Positions 18,184-27,536 of a DNA stretch of 64,000 bases are shown here, piece after piece; the first letter of the stretch is position 1; each line of letters starts with the position of its first letter. Below the pieces are notes generated by a model. It saw only the letters and a list, made by a program, of their open reading frames with translations, searched no databases and was not told the DNA's origin. The translations under genes and the position numbers were made by a program. This DNA comes from Planctomycetales bacterium (GTDB taxonomy: Bacteria; Planctomycetota; Planctomycetia; Isosphaerales; Isosphaeraceae): NCBI GenBank assembly GCA_027449865.1, contig DAIDKV010000097.1, positions 95,531 through 159,530 of the forward strand, written 5' to 3'.

Positions 18184-20565
18184 TTACGGCATTTTGAGGA
18201 GTTTCAGCGAGCCGAGATCGACGGGCCCGCCGTCGCCCTTCGGCACCTGGAAGCGGTGTCCGACGATCATGCCCGCGTCGTGCTTCATGAACCAGACCCG
18301 TAATGAGTAGTCGCCCGGCGGGACGTCCTCGACCCGGAATCGCCCCTCTCGGTCGACAGTTGCCGTGTGATATGGGGCGTCGATGCGCTCCGGCCCGGCG
18401 AGGTTGACCCAGACCTCGGCGAAGCTCCAGCGGACCGGTTCGGTCCTTCCCGCGGGCGGTTGCAGCCGCCCGATAACCGCTCGTCCGCTCCCACCTAGCT
18501 CGGGACGCACCGTTTTGCCGGCCGGGAAGGCGGTGGGGACGTGGCACGAAGAGGTGACCTCGGTGGCGCCATCGTTCACCATGAACGTGATCGCCCGGCC
18601 GATTCGCCCCTGGCCCGGAACGACCCGATCGAAGGCGAACCGGCCGTCGGGGCCGGTGACGGTCCTGTATTGCGTCTGGATATTGGGCTCATCCTGACGA
18701 TAAGAACTCAGGCTCGAGACATCCAGCTCGATCGGGACGTTCGCCGCCGGGGCCTTGCCGATCCGGTATGTCCCCTCCACCCGCGACCAGGGCTCCAGGT
18801 GAATGATCCGGGCCGACCAGTCCGCCTTCGATCGGAGGTGGGCGAATCCGGTCGGATGGACGATCACGAGCTGGAAGTTGCCGTCCTGCGCCGGGAAGTG
18901 AAAGCGGCCATCCTCGCCCGTCTGGGTTCGGGCGCAAAAGGTCATTGAGGGGTCGATCTCACCGTTCTTGACCTCGATCTGCGACCCGGGGATCCCGAGC
19001 GCGACCTGAGCCCCCGCGGCGGCGGCATTGCGCGGGGTGACCACCTTCGCGACGATGTCGCGGCCCGGCTCCAGGGCGAAGTCGACGGCGATGGTCCCCT
19101 CGTCCGGCTTGATCTCGCGCGAGACGGCGGCCTGGTATCCACTGGCCTCAATCCGGATCAGGGTTACCGGTTCAGCGCGAGTCAGGCGGATCTCGTATCG
19201 GCCGTCGGTGGCGGCGTAGGGCTCCTGGCGATTCCAGGAGATCCGATCGGTCGGGAACCGGCTCCCCACAACGACCCGGAAGTTCTTGATGGGTTGCTTC
19301 GTGGCGGCGGCGACGACCCCGCCCGAAACGACGAGCGGACCGGAGACGTGAAAGACGTACTCCTGGGTGCGGGCCACGATCGGTTGCGCCTGGAGCTGCA
19401 TGCCGTCGGGCGGGCAGATGTCGGCCCGGAATTCGTCCAAAGGCGCCTCGTGCCAGGTCCAGACGCCGTGATCGTCGGCGTACTGGCCGACGTGGTCGAA
19501 CTCGAAATACTCGAACCGGCCGCGCCACCACTGGAAGAAGATCCGGGTTTTGGGAACCGGCTGGCCTTGCTGATCGACAACCCGGATGCGGACCGTCCCG
19601 CCGGGCTTCATCCGGAAATCGACCGGCCCCATCTTCGGGTCGACGGTCACCTCTTTCATGTCGGTAGCGCGGCCGACGGCGGAGGCGACGACCCGGGTGG
19701 CCCGGGGCTCGCAGCCCTCGATCCGGTACTGGCCTTCGAGGTCGGATCGAGCCTCGCGGATGTCGTTGTGGAACTTGGTCCGGACCCGGGCGCCGGCGAT
19801 CGGTTTGCCGGCCTCGTCGGTGATCCGGCCGGAGATGGTCAGCCCGCGTTCCAGGACGATCCGGGCTGACGCCAGACGGCCCGTCGGGATACCGAATTCC
19901 CGTCGCGTCAGAAGATGCTGGTACGGGCGGTGGCCGGAGTGGTTGATACTCACGGTGACGCCGGCCAGCGAGACCGGGACGGTGTCGATGTGCCATCGGC
20001 CATCGTTGTCGGTCCGGGCGTGCTGTCCGCTGAAGAACGGTCGATTGTCGCCAGGTCGCTTCCTGAACTCGATCCAGGGATGAACCTCGGCGCCGGCGAT
20101 CGGCTGCCCTGCGGCGTCGACGACGATCCCGCCGACCGACCAGGCGGTCTCCAGCTCGGCGGTGAATCGATCGGGGATGGTTTCGCTGTGCGTCTCGGAC
20201 GCCCAGCCGGCGTAATATGGCCCGTAACCCGGGGTTTCGATGAAGGCCTCCAGGCGGGTCGGCGCGCGGGGGAACTCGATGACAACCCGGCCCGAGGCGT
20301 CGGCCAGTACGGTCGTTCCAAAGGGACCCTGACGGACAAACCGGCCCTTGCGGACGCGATCGCGCGTTGCCGGCGGGTCGCCCCGGAACTCGATGGCGGC
20401 ACCCGGGACCGGCTTGCCGCCCGGCCCGACAACGATCAGCTCGAAGGCCCGCGGTTTCGCGGGCCGGTCGTCGCCGCCGCGAAGAGGAGCCGCCACCGCG
20501 GTGACAAGCACGACCGGGATCACGACCGAGCGGAAGGTGGAAACGAAGATGCGATTCCAAATCAT
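18184..20565 (-). CDS. Exported carboxypeptidase-regulatory-like (CarboxypepD_reg) multidomain protein
   Basis: 793 residues. It begins with a signal peptide (basic start, then VVIPVVLVTAVAAPL, residues ~12-28). The rest is a string of beta-sandwich units of the transthyretin-like CarboxypepD_reg type, recognisable by repeats such as VDAAGQPIAGAEV, TDEAGKPIAGARV, VDQQGQPVPKTRI and by GxYRIEG / DGRYEIRLTRAEP endings (about residues 35-110, 130-215, 220-310, 320-400, 430-500, 505-600, 620-790). It ends with DVPPGDYSLRVWF and a short tail. No catalytic domain is visible, so it is likely a structural or binding periplasmic/surface protein. The ATG at 20565 has a poor ribosome site. The small exported protein at 20652-21029 lies 86 bp upstream on the same strand. 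Confidence 0.8.
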   Translation of the reverse strand: MIWNRIFVSTFRSVVIPVVLVTAVAAPLRGGDDRPAKPRAFELIVVGPGGKPVPGAAIEFRGDPPATRDRVRKGRFVRQGPFGTTVLADASGRVVIEFPRAPTRLEAFIETPGYGPYYAGWASETHSETIPDRFTAELETAWSVGGIVVDAAGQPIAGAEVHPWIEFRKRPGDNRPFFSGQHARTDNDGRWHIDTVPVSLAGVTVSINHSGHRPYQHLLTRREFGIPTGRLASARIVLERGLTISGRITDEAGKPIAGARVRTKFHNDIREARSDLEGQYRIEGCEPRATRVVASAVGRATDMKEVTVDPKMGPVDFRMKPGGTVRIRVVDQQGQPVPKTRIFFQWWRGRFEYFEFDHVGQYADDHGVWTWHEAPLDEFRADICPPDGMQLQAQPIVARTQEYVFHVSGPLVVSGGVVAAATKQPIKNFRVVVGSRFPTDRISWNRQEPYAATDGRYEIRLTRAEPVTLIRIEASGYQAAVSREIKPDEGTIAVDFALEPGRDIVAKVVTPRNAAAAGAQVALGIPGSQIEVKNGEIDPSMTFCARTQTGEDGRFHFPAQDGNFQLVIVHPTGFAHLRSKADWSARIIHLEPWSRVEGTYRIGKAPAANVPIELDVSSLSSYRQDEPNIQTQYRTVTGPDGRFAFDRVVPGQGRIGRAITFMVNDGATEVTSSCHVPTAFPAGKTVRPELGGSGRAVIGRLQPPAGRTEPVRWSFAEVWVNLAGPERIDAPYHTATVDREGRFRVEDVPPGDYSLRVWFMKHDAGMIVGHRFQVPKGDGGPVDLGSLKLLKMP

Positions 20566-20651
20566 TTCCGGCTCGCCATTCGGGGTTTGACAACGGGCTC
20601 AACCGGAAACCTTAACGGACCCCACCATCACCTGCAACGACCGAGAAAAAC

Positions 20652-21029
20652 TCAGCGATTCCCGACGCTTGCGCTCTGCGACGGCTCCCACTCAGTCATC
20701 GCGATCGCTATCGTGCCCATCGGGAGATGCGGGGTGCCTGAATCGAACTCGACAGGATCGAGTCGAAACCCCGACGGTAGGATCGCATCGGACGGACGAT
20801 TCGCGGCACGCCGGTATCCCCGCGCGACGACCGCAATCAAGGCGATGGCCGCCACCCCCGCGCCGGCCATCCGGAGACGCTCTCCTGAGAATTCTCCCGC
20901 GCTTGCCTCGATATCAATCCGATGAGGCGTTGAAAGCTGGGGCGTCGCCTCGCTCGTGTATTCGAAGCAGCCCCGGGTCCGTGCCGGTACCAGCAGCAGC
21001 ACGCAGACGACGATCGTTGAAAGTCGCAT
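20652..21029 (-). CDS. Small membrane or exported protein of unknown function
   Basis: The frame opens at an ATG at 21047, but AGGAG lies 7 nt before the second Met codon, so I place the start at 21029 (125 aa). The N-terminus is a signal or anchor sequence (MRLSTIVVCVLLLVPARTRG), and a second hydrophobic segment (AGAGVAAIALIAVVARGY) lies around residues 53-70, followed by an Arg-rich turn. The C-terminal half has no recognisable motif. A well-matched promoter lies at 21087-21114. Co-transcription with the CarboxypepD_reg protein 86 bp downstream is plausible. I do not recognise the family. Confidence 0.55.
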   Translation of the reverse strand: MRLSTIVVCVLLLVPARTRGCFEYTSEATPQLSTPHRIDIEASAGEFSGERLRMAGAGVAAIALIAVVARGYRRAANRPSDAILPSGFRLDPVEFDSGTPHLPMGTIAIAMTEWEPSQSASVGNR

Positions 21030-21086
21030 CAGCGGACTCCTCTTCATGGATCGAAATGCGATCGGAAGGGTGACGCTCTTGCGACA

Positions 21087-21114
21087 ATTGTAAGGAGTGT
21101 CTGACAGATGTCAA
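21087..21114 (-). promoter_or_regulatory. Promoter for the 21029 gene
   Basis: On the minus strand TTGACA (complement of 21109-21114) is followed after 16 bp by TACAAT (complement of 21087-21092). Transcription would begin near 21080, about 50 nt before the ATG at 21029. Confidence 0.6.
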
Positions 21115-21191
21115 TGGTGTATCGAAGGGGACTGGAGGAGGTTTCGGAGGGGTCGAGGGGTGACGTCCGAGGCCGCGAGATCGGGAGGGGG

Positions 21192-21196
21192 TCACT
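21192..21196. repeat. Left copy of 5-bp target-site duplication (TCACT)
   Basis: TCACT directly abuts the left inverted repeat of the Tn3-family element and is repeated at 30173-30177 directly outside the right inverted repeat. Tn3-family transposition makes 5-bp duplications. Confidence 0.85.
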
Positions 21197-21234
21197 GGGG
21201 CGTGAGTAGCAATGGAACAGAAAACCGGCGCAAG
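21197..21234. repeat. Left terminal inverted repeat of the Tn3-family element
   Basis: 38 bp, beginning GGGG and containing CGTGAGTAGCAATG and AAAACCGGCGCAAG. The layout (GGGG start, TGGAAC near position 17, AAAAC, AAG end) matches the Tn3-family terminal repeat pattern. It lies 5 bp from the tnpA stop codon. Confidence 0.9.
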
Positions 21235-21239
21235 GGCCG

Positions 21240-24056
21240 TCACGCTGCCAGGTCATCCAGCTCGTCGGGGTCCCGGAGCGGCCGCAGACACCCCTGCCGG
21301 ATCGACTCCTTGAAGGCGAACTCATACCGGCCGAGCACGTTGATGTGGTCGAGGAGCAGTGGCGAGAGCCTTCCGACGTCCTCCGGCTGGACCAGCCCGC
21401 CGGAGGTACGGATCTGGGCCAGGGCTGCGTCCAGATACCGGGTGTTCCACAGCACCACCGCGTTGACCACCAGGCCCAGCGCCCCGAGCTGGTCCTCCTG
21501 CCCTTCGCGGTAGCGCTGCCGCAGCTCGCCGCGCTGGCCGTGGAAGATCGCCCGCGCCACGCTGTGCCGGCTCTCGCCTCGATTGAGCTGCGTGAGGATG
21601 CGGCGGCGATACGCCTCGTCATCCAGATAGTTCAGCAGGTACAGCGTCTTGGCCACACGGCCCAGCTCGCCGATGGCCCGGCCCAGTGTCGAGGGGCGGC
21701 CGCCGCCCTGGAGACCGCGGACCAGCTCCGTGGCGCCCACCGTCCCCATCTTGAGCGAGCCGGCCACCCGCAGCAGGTCGTCCCAGTTCCACGCGATCCG
21801 AGCGATGTTGATCCGCTGGCGGGCCAGGCCGTTGAGCGCGCCGTGGTCGGCTTTGGGGTCGATCCGCCAGAACCGGGACTCGCCGAAGTCGGCCAGGCGG
21901 GGGCTGAACTGGTAACCCAGGAGCCAGAACAGGCCAAAGACCAGGTCGCTGTAGCCGGCGGTATCGCTCATGACCTCGTGAGGCCGCAGGCCGGTCTGCT
22001 GCTCCAACAGGCACTCCAGGATGAACAGCGAGTCCCGGATCGTGCCCGGCACGACGATGGCATGGAAGCCGGTGAACTGGTCGCTGGTGAAGTTGTAGTA
22101 GGTGACACCGCGGTCGGCGTTGAAGTACTTGCTGTTGGGGTCGGCGTTGAGGGTGCGGACCGGGACGACGAACCGCAGGCCGTCGGCCGAGGCCACCTCA
22201 CCACCACCCCACGCCCGGGCCAGGGGGATCTGGGCCTGGTAGTCAACCAGCCTAGCGTTGGCCCGGGTGATGGTCTCGGCGCGAATGTAATTCTGCTGGA
22301 CCCAGGAGAGCCGGCCGCGGGTCAGGGCGGGGACATCGGGTCGGACCAACGGTTCCAGCCCGATGTTGCATGCCTCGGCCAGGAGCACGGCGCAGAGGCT
22401 CAGGTCGAGATCGGCGACCCGGCCATCACCCTCGCTGATGTGGCGGAACTCGCTGGCGAAGTTGGTCCAGGCCTGGATCTCCAGGAGGATCTCGGTCAGG
22501 TCCACACGGGGCAGCCGCGCCGTCACGCCTCGACGCAGCTCGATCAGGCTGGCGGGCTCGTCCAGCTTGTCCAGGGGCGTGAGGGTCACGACGTCGCGGC
22601 GACCGCTGTGGTCGATCCTCACGGCGGCATTAGTCGGTAGGTTGCGGGCCGTCCGCCGGTAGGCTTCGTCGAGCTGCTCGCCGAGACGTTTCAGCTCCTC
22701 GGTCGGCGTGGGCGAGCGGCCCAGCGTGCGGCAGACGCGCATCCGCACCTTCTCCCAGGCCGGCCCTTGCAGGAGCTTGGCGTGGGGATCGCCCCAGCGG
22801 CGACTGGCGGGCGCGAACAGGTCGCGGCGTCGAAGGCCGTCCTGGAGCCGCTCCAGCGCGCAGAACGTATAGAGTCGGCGATCGAGCTCGCCCCCCGCCC
22901 CGAGCACCAGCCGTTCCCAGGCCGGCGTCAGCAGCGCCCGGGGTGCCTGGCTCATGTCGGGTCGCTTCCGGCCCTCGATGGATTTGAGGAAGTGACCGCG
23001 TCGCGCACGCGTCGGTCGGCGCAGCCCGGGTCGAGCACGACGAGGCACGCCTGGCGGAGCAGCAGTGCGGCGCGGTCCAGGTCCTTGAGCGTCCGGAGGC
23101 GGCGTTGCTGGCCGGCGTGTTCGACGCGGGCGAGCATCGCGGTGATCAACTGGTCGAGCAGGTCGAGGGCATCGTCGAGCGCCGTGGTCTCCTCCACCTG
23201 AGCGAAGGCCAGTAAGGTCGCGTGGCGGCGTGGCGGCGGCATGCGGGCGATGGCTTGCGCGCGGGCCGTCGTAGCAGACCGGGCCAGGGCCTGGACCCGC
23301 ACCGGCGGCACGCCGGGAAGGTCGATGTGGCTCACCCCGAGGGCCCGGATCTCCTGGAGTCGCTCGATGGCCCCGACCAGGCTCGCGACGCTGACGCGGG
23401 TCGGGGCGCGGCGGAGTCGCTCCAGGGGCGATTGCCGGGTGCGCTTCATCGGCGACCAGCAAGGTCTCGAGGCGAGCGATTTGTCGCGGTTTGAGGGCTC
23501 GTGCCAGGGTGTGCCACAGTCGCGTGGCCGCCCTGTCGCGGACCTGGGCGACCAGCCGGGCCAGGACGGTGACGCCCGGCAAGAGGACCTTGCGCTCGAC
23601 CAGTCGGGCCGGGGCCAGGTCGAACAGGACGCTGGGGCGTTCGGTGCTGATCCAGGCCCGGTTGGCGAGCCAGCGGGTCAGGGCCGCGGCCTCGGAGCCC
23701 TGGTGGAAGTCGCGGTAGCCGTAGTGGCGGCGGATCTCGGCGGCGTGGTCCCAGCGCTTCTCCCCCGTGGCGTAGCGCCTCAAGCCCTCGGTCTCGGAGA
23801 TGCCCAGTTGCCGGGCGACGTAGGCCACGACGCCCGGTGGCACCTCGGCGGGGTTGGCCAGGAACGTGCCGAGGAATCGCACCGTGCCGAGTTGCACGGC
23901 GAACCCCAGACGGTTGTGGTCTCCTCGATGCCGGTCGATCAGGCCACGGTCCTTGTCACTGAGGTGGAAGTAGCGTTCGAGCTGGGCGGGCGACGGCTCG
24001 CCCGCGTAGCGGCCGTAGCGGCGTTGCTGCTCCTCCGTCAGGAAGTCGACGGGCAT
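21240..24056 (-). pseudogene. tnpA: Tn3-family transposase, broken by a frameshift and an internal deletion
   Basis: The start is the ATG at 24056 (MPVDFLTEEQQRRYGRY, family-typical), with GGGG 8 nt upstream; the frame is open further upstream without conservation. The N-terminal ~210 residues and the C-terminal ~540 residues are typical Tn3 TnpA, including SDTAGYSDLVFGLFWLLGY and the LGALGLVVNAVVLWNTRYLD end. Between about 23445 and 22990 this frame is Pro/Arg-rich nonsense. The expected sequence (LERLRRAPTRVSVASLVGAI and onwards) is in another frame at 22952-23449. At about 22990 conserved sequence resumes in the first frame at FLKSIEGRKRPDMSQ. About 60 residues normally present between VRDAV and this point are absent, so an indel and a ~180-bp deletion have broken the gene. 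Confidence 0.85.
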
Positions 24057-24273
24057 GGCAGGTCCCCTTCCCGGAACCTGTTCCCTCACCCCGGCATCGA
24101 GTGCCAAATAGGGTTCCCCGCCCGAGGCATCCATCGAACCCGGCAAAATCATCGGCTTCCCGGAGCCGATACCCGGTGTCAAAATGGGTAGATCCTAATT
24201 GGCATGAACCAAGGACGCAAGCCGTGATGGCCTACCGGGGCCGTCGGCCCAGGAACGGATCGAAGGGATAGAC
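24057..24273. promoter_or_regulatory. Divergent tnpA-tnpR intergenic region, likely resolution (res) site
   Basis: 217 bp between the divergent transposase and resolvase genes, the usual place of res and of both promoters in Tn3-type elements. Short dyads are visible: GGAACCTGTTCC near 24076, and CGGCT/AGCCG arms around TCCCGG near 24150-24165. Two related words (GTGCCAAAT near 24111 and TGTCAAAAT near 24178) could be parts of resolvase subsites. I cannot define the three subsites by eye. Confidence 0.45.
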
Positions 24274-24861
24274 ATGATCGCCTGCTATTGCCGCGTCTCA
24301 TCCGTGCGTCAGAAGACCGATAGCCAGAAGCCCGGGGTCCGGCGCTGGCTCGAGGGTAACGGAATCAATCCCTCCACCGTGGAGTGGTTCGAGGACAAGG
24401 AGACTGGGCAGACGTTGAAACGTCCCGAGTTCGATCGGCTGCAGAAGGCCATCTTCGCAGGCAGGGTCAAGACGGTCGTGGTGTGGAAGCTGGACCGGCT
24501 CTCGCGCCGCCAGCGAGACGGCGTGGACCTGCTCGCCGACTGGTGCGAGCGTGGAGTCCGAGTGGTCGCCGTGACCCAGCAGATCGACCTGAGCGGGGCG
24601 GTCGGGCGGATGGTGGCGAGCGTGTTGTTCGGGCTCGCGGAGATCGAGTCGGAATACCGGCGAGAGCGGCAAGCGGCCGGGATCGCCGTGGCGAAGGAGC
24701 GGGGCGTTTATCACGGCCGGCAGCGAGGCACGACCAAGGCCCTACCGCATCGCGCACGTGAACTTCGTGGCCGCGGTCTCACGGTACCGGAGATCGCCAC
24801 CGCCTTGGGCGTCAGCCGGCGGACGGCTTTTCGATACCTAACCGCCGAGACGCCGTCGTGA
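24274..24861 (+). CDS. tnpR: Serine resolvase of the Tn3-family element
   Basis: 195 residues, normal length for a small serine recombinase that resolves transposition cointegrates at res. The catalytic motif YCRVSS is at residues 5-10 with nucleophile Ser9. DRLSRRQRDG, around residue 73, carries conserved active-site Arg residues, and a long E-helix (VGRMVASVLFGLAEIESEYRRER) leads to a C-terminal helix-turn-helix (LTVPEIATALGVSRRTAFRYL). All parts are intact. It is divergent from tnpA, and the cargo genes follow on the same strand after 376 bp. The ATG at 24274 follows GAAGGGATAGAC. Confidence 0.9.
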   Translation: MIACYCRVSSVRQKTDSQKPGVRRWLEGNGINPSTVEWFEDKETGQTLKRPEFDRLQKAIFAGRVKTVVVWKLDRLSRRQRDGVDLLADWCERGVRVVAVTQQIDLSGAVGRMVASVLFGLAEIESEYRRERQAAGIAVAKERGVYHGRQRGTTKALPHRARELRGRGLTVPEIATALGVSRRTAFRYLTAETPS

Positions 24862-25237
24862 TCGGTTGAGTTCTTGAGCGGACCCAGGGAGTCACTTCAA
24901 GCACCACGGCCAACAATCGCTCCGTAAAGTGCTGCTGCATTTCGTGTTGCGCAGCTCCCTGTGGCCTATCGGACGAGGGCCTCTGCTGCCTCGCCTCCTT
25001 CTCCCTGGGGGGATTCCCGGCCTCGCAGTAACCGGGTGCTCCACTTTTTCTCAACCCCATGCAGCAAAATCGCCCGCCAAGCCACTCTTGAGTAGACCGT
25101 CCGTGAGGATGGTTGAGACTTCACGATTTGCCCAAGACGCTCGGTTCCGACCTCGTCGCCGTCAATTGACAGGTCCCATGCCAGGATCAGTATTTGTGTA
25201 GGATTCAAGCCCTGATCCACTTGGAGTGGAACCCCGC
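24862..25237. other. Intergenic region between resolvase and sigma factor, with a candidate promoter
   Basis: 376 bp with no credible gene. The only signal I see is TTGACA at 25167-25172 with TATTTG 19 bp further (25192-25197), which would serve the sigma-factor operon with a leader of about 35 nt. The rest shows no tRNA, riboswitch or repeat that I can recognise. Confidence 0.4.
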
Positions 25238-25786
25238 ATGACCGACGAGGAGTACGTAGGGCTCTGTCTCGGCGGGAGACCGGAGATGTTCCGCCACCTG
25301 GTCCTACGTTACGAGTCTGCCCTGTCCAAGCATCTGGCCGGACGGCTCGGCGACGAGGAAGCGGCGGCCGAGGCCGCCCAGGAGGCGATGGTGCGCGCCT
25401 ATTTCGCCCTGCCCCGACTCAAGAAGGCTGGCTCCTTCTTCCCATGGTTGCTGGGCATCGCGGAGCGTGTCGCACGGGAGATGCGACGGGCACGGCGGCG
25501 TCATCCCGCCCCGCTGGACTTCGACGTGGCTTCGGCCTGGGCCGAGTCCGAGTTGCCCATGCAGGACCCTGATCCGGATCAGGAACTCGGGCGGGCGGTG
25601 GCCGAACTCCCCGAAGCGTACAAGCAGGTCATCCTGATGCGATTCTACGGGGGTCAATCCTGTGCCGAGATCGGTTGCAACCTGGGGGTCTCGCTCGGGA
25701 CGGTCACGAGCCGTCTCTCGCGGGCCTACGCCATGCTCCGGGAGGCGCTACGCTCGCAGGAGCAAGATGCGGAGGTCGAGCCATGA
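25238..25786 (+). CDS. ECF-type RNA polymerase sigma factor (transposon cargo)
   Basis: 182 residues from the ATG at 25238; a GTG 12 nt upstream is less likely. Region 2 spans about residues 20-85 (LAGRLGDEEAAAEAAQEAMV and FPWLLGIAERVAREMRRAR, the -10 recognition part). Region 4 spans about 120-175 (LPEAYKQVILMRFYGGQSCA, then a helix-turn-helix IGCNLGVSLGTVTSRLSRAY). Length and the lack of sigma regions 1 and 3 are as in the ECF group. Its stop overlaps the start of the anti-sigma gene by 4 bp (ATGA), so the pair is translationally coupled. It likely controls its own operon and possibly host genes. Which signal acts is unknown. Confidence 0.85.
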   Translation: MTDEEYVGLCLGGRPEMFRHLVLRYESALSKHLAGRLGDEEAAAEAAQEAMVRAYFALPRLKKAGSFFPWLLGIAERVAREMRRARRRHPAPLDFDVASAWAESELPMQDPDPDQELGRAVAELPEAYKQVILMRFYGGQSCAEIGCNLGVSLGTVTSRLSRAYAMLREALRSQEQDAEVEP

Positions 25787-27276
25787 CCTGTGCCCAATGT
25801 GAGGACCTGCTCGCCGCCCGTTTCGATGGGCTGCTGGATGAGGCCGCCGAGCGCGAATTCGCGGCGCACCTGGCCGCCTGTGAAACCTGTCGGATGGCGC
25901 TGGACGAGACGCGGCGGCTTGTCCAGCGGCTGGAGGAGGACGGCCGAGGCGTCGTCCCCTCGATTGCTTCCGCGGTCATGGATCAGATCGTTCACGAACA
26001 GGCGATGCGGCTGAGGAGCGTCGGCATGATGAAACACGTGGCGAGGATCTCCATCGCGGCCGCCGTCCTCGTTGGCCTGGGTATCGCCCTCCTGTACGGG
26101 ATGTCCCGGCCCATCGGCGGGCGCGTCTATGCCGCCGACCTCTCGGTGGCCCGCGAGCAGGCGGAGCGCGCGAGGAGCGCGACGTGGAAGGTCTCCTACT
26201 TCTCACGGTTCGAGGGCCCCGCAGGTGTAGGCAGCCGGTGGTTCCGGCACACGCCCATGGTTCAGCGACACGCTTACAAGGCCCCGGGACGCTATCGTGT
26301 CGAGATGCTCAATGCAGACGGAGAGGTCGTGTACGTCCGCATCGAGGACCAGACCAGCCGGGCCGAGCTCGCCATCAGCCACAAGACCAAGACAGCGACG
26401 CTCAGATACCTGGCCGAGTCGTCGCACCCCCCGCACGGCCCGTTCGAACGATACCAGGAGATGATGCGGCGCGAGGACCTCCGGTCACTCGGGAAGGAGG
26501 AGGTCGCGGGCCGGCCGGCGAACGGCTTCCGATTCGAACTCCGCACCGGCCTGCTCGGCGAGTATCGCAGTTTCGATTTCTGGCTCGATGCCGCGACCAA
26601 GCGGCTGATCCGGTGTCAACAGCCCGGGGGCGACCTCTTCAACGCCGCCGAGATCGTTCGCGACCGCGGCTGGGATGTGTCCGAGGGTGAGACGATCGAG
26701 TACGCGGGGAAAGTCTTCAAACGTGCACCCGGGGGCGTGGGCGACCAGGGCAGCATCGCCAGCGAGATCGCGTTCGACGTCGAGCTGGACGACGCGCTGT
26801 TCTCGCTGGTGCCGCCGGCGGGGTATGCCCTCAAGGCCGTGGAGCCGCCCCCGATCGCCGAGAAGGATGTCCTTGAATTCATGGGCGTTGTCGCCGACTA
26901 CTACGACAAGACGTTTCCCGATCGCATGCCCCAGTTCGCCCAGAGCTCGAAGGAGGATCTCGAACGGCTGAGGCGGGCCCAGGAGGCCGTCCGCCAGAAG
27001 CGGGGTGCGTCACCCGCCGAGGTCAAGTTGGTGGACCTGATGAACCGATGGTGGCAGACCGGCATCCCCGGCCCGGGCCCGATGCACGTCTTCATCACTC
27101 AGCAGATCACCGAGGGGAGCTGGAAGTACCTCGGGAAGGGCGTGAGGCTCGGCGACAAGGACCGGATCATCTGCTGGTATCGGCCGAGGGGCTCGCGGAC
27201 CTATCGCGTCGTCTACGGCGATCTGAGCGTCAAGGACGTCGGACCCGAAGATTTGCCCTTGCCCGTCGGGCGGTAG
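25783..27276 (+). CDS. Membrane anti-sigma factor with zinc-finger head and periplasmic lipoprotein-carrier-like domain
   Basis: 497 residues from the ATG at 25783, with GGAGG upstream. Residues 1-45 form a zf-HC2 anti-sigma module: Cys3, Cys6, His29, Cys33, Cys36 (the HxxxCxxC ZAS signature). A single membrane helix follows at about 87-107. The exterior ~390 residues begin with a Val-Ala-Arg/Glu-rich helix and have the strand pattern seen in LolA/RseB-like sensor domains (ATWKVSYFSRFEG, RYRVEMLNADGEVVYVRIED, GRPANGFRFELRTG, SFDFWLDAATKRLIRCQQ). This would join in one chain what RseA and RseB do as two proteins; that reading is inference. A ~100-residue C-terminal part has no recognised match. 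Translationally coupled to the sigma factor. Confidence 0.78.
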   Translation: MTCAQCEDLLAARFDGLLDEAAEREFAAHLAACETCRMALDETRRLVQRLEEDGRGVVPSIASAVMDQIVHEQAMRLRSVGMMKHVARISIAAAVLVGLGIALLYGMSRPIGGRVYAADLSVAREQAERARSATWKVSYFSRFEGPAGVGSRWFRHTPMVQRHAYKAPGRYRVEMLNADGEVVYVRIEDQTSRAELAISHKTKTATLRYLAESSHPPHGPFERYQEMMRREDLRSLGKEEVAGRPANGFRFELRTGLLGEYRSFDFWLDAATKRLIRCQQPGGDLFNAAEIVRDRGWDVSEGETIEYAGKVFKRAPGGVGDQGSIASEIAFDVELDDALFSLVPPAGYALKAVEPPPIAEKDVLEFMGVVADYYDKTFPDRMPQFAQSSKEDLERLRRAQEAVRQKRGASPAEVKLVDLMNRWWQTGIPGPGPMHVFITQQITEGSWKYLGKGVRLGDKDRIICWYRPRGSRTYRVVYGDLSVKDVGPEDLPLPVGR

Positions 27277-27536
27277 CCCCTCGGGCGGGGGAGTCGTTCC
27301 CCCGGCCGCTCGTCGGCCGGCGAGGCATCCTCACCGGATCCCGCCGCCGAGGCGTGATATCCGTGATCGAGATGAGCCCACGCGCCGCCAGCGTCCAGCC
27401 GGGGGTGTCGACCGCTCGTGCGCGAGTCGCGGCGATCGGGCAGTGGAGAGCGTGGATTGCGTGCGGGTGTACGACGGCACGCCGGGTCGGTCCCGATCGA
27501 GATGTCGCCAGCCTTTTAGATCTTTGGAGACTTCAA

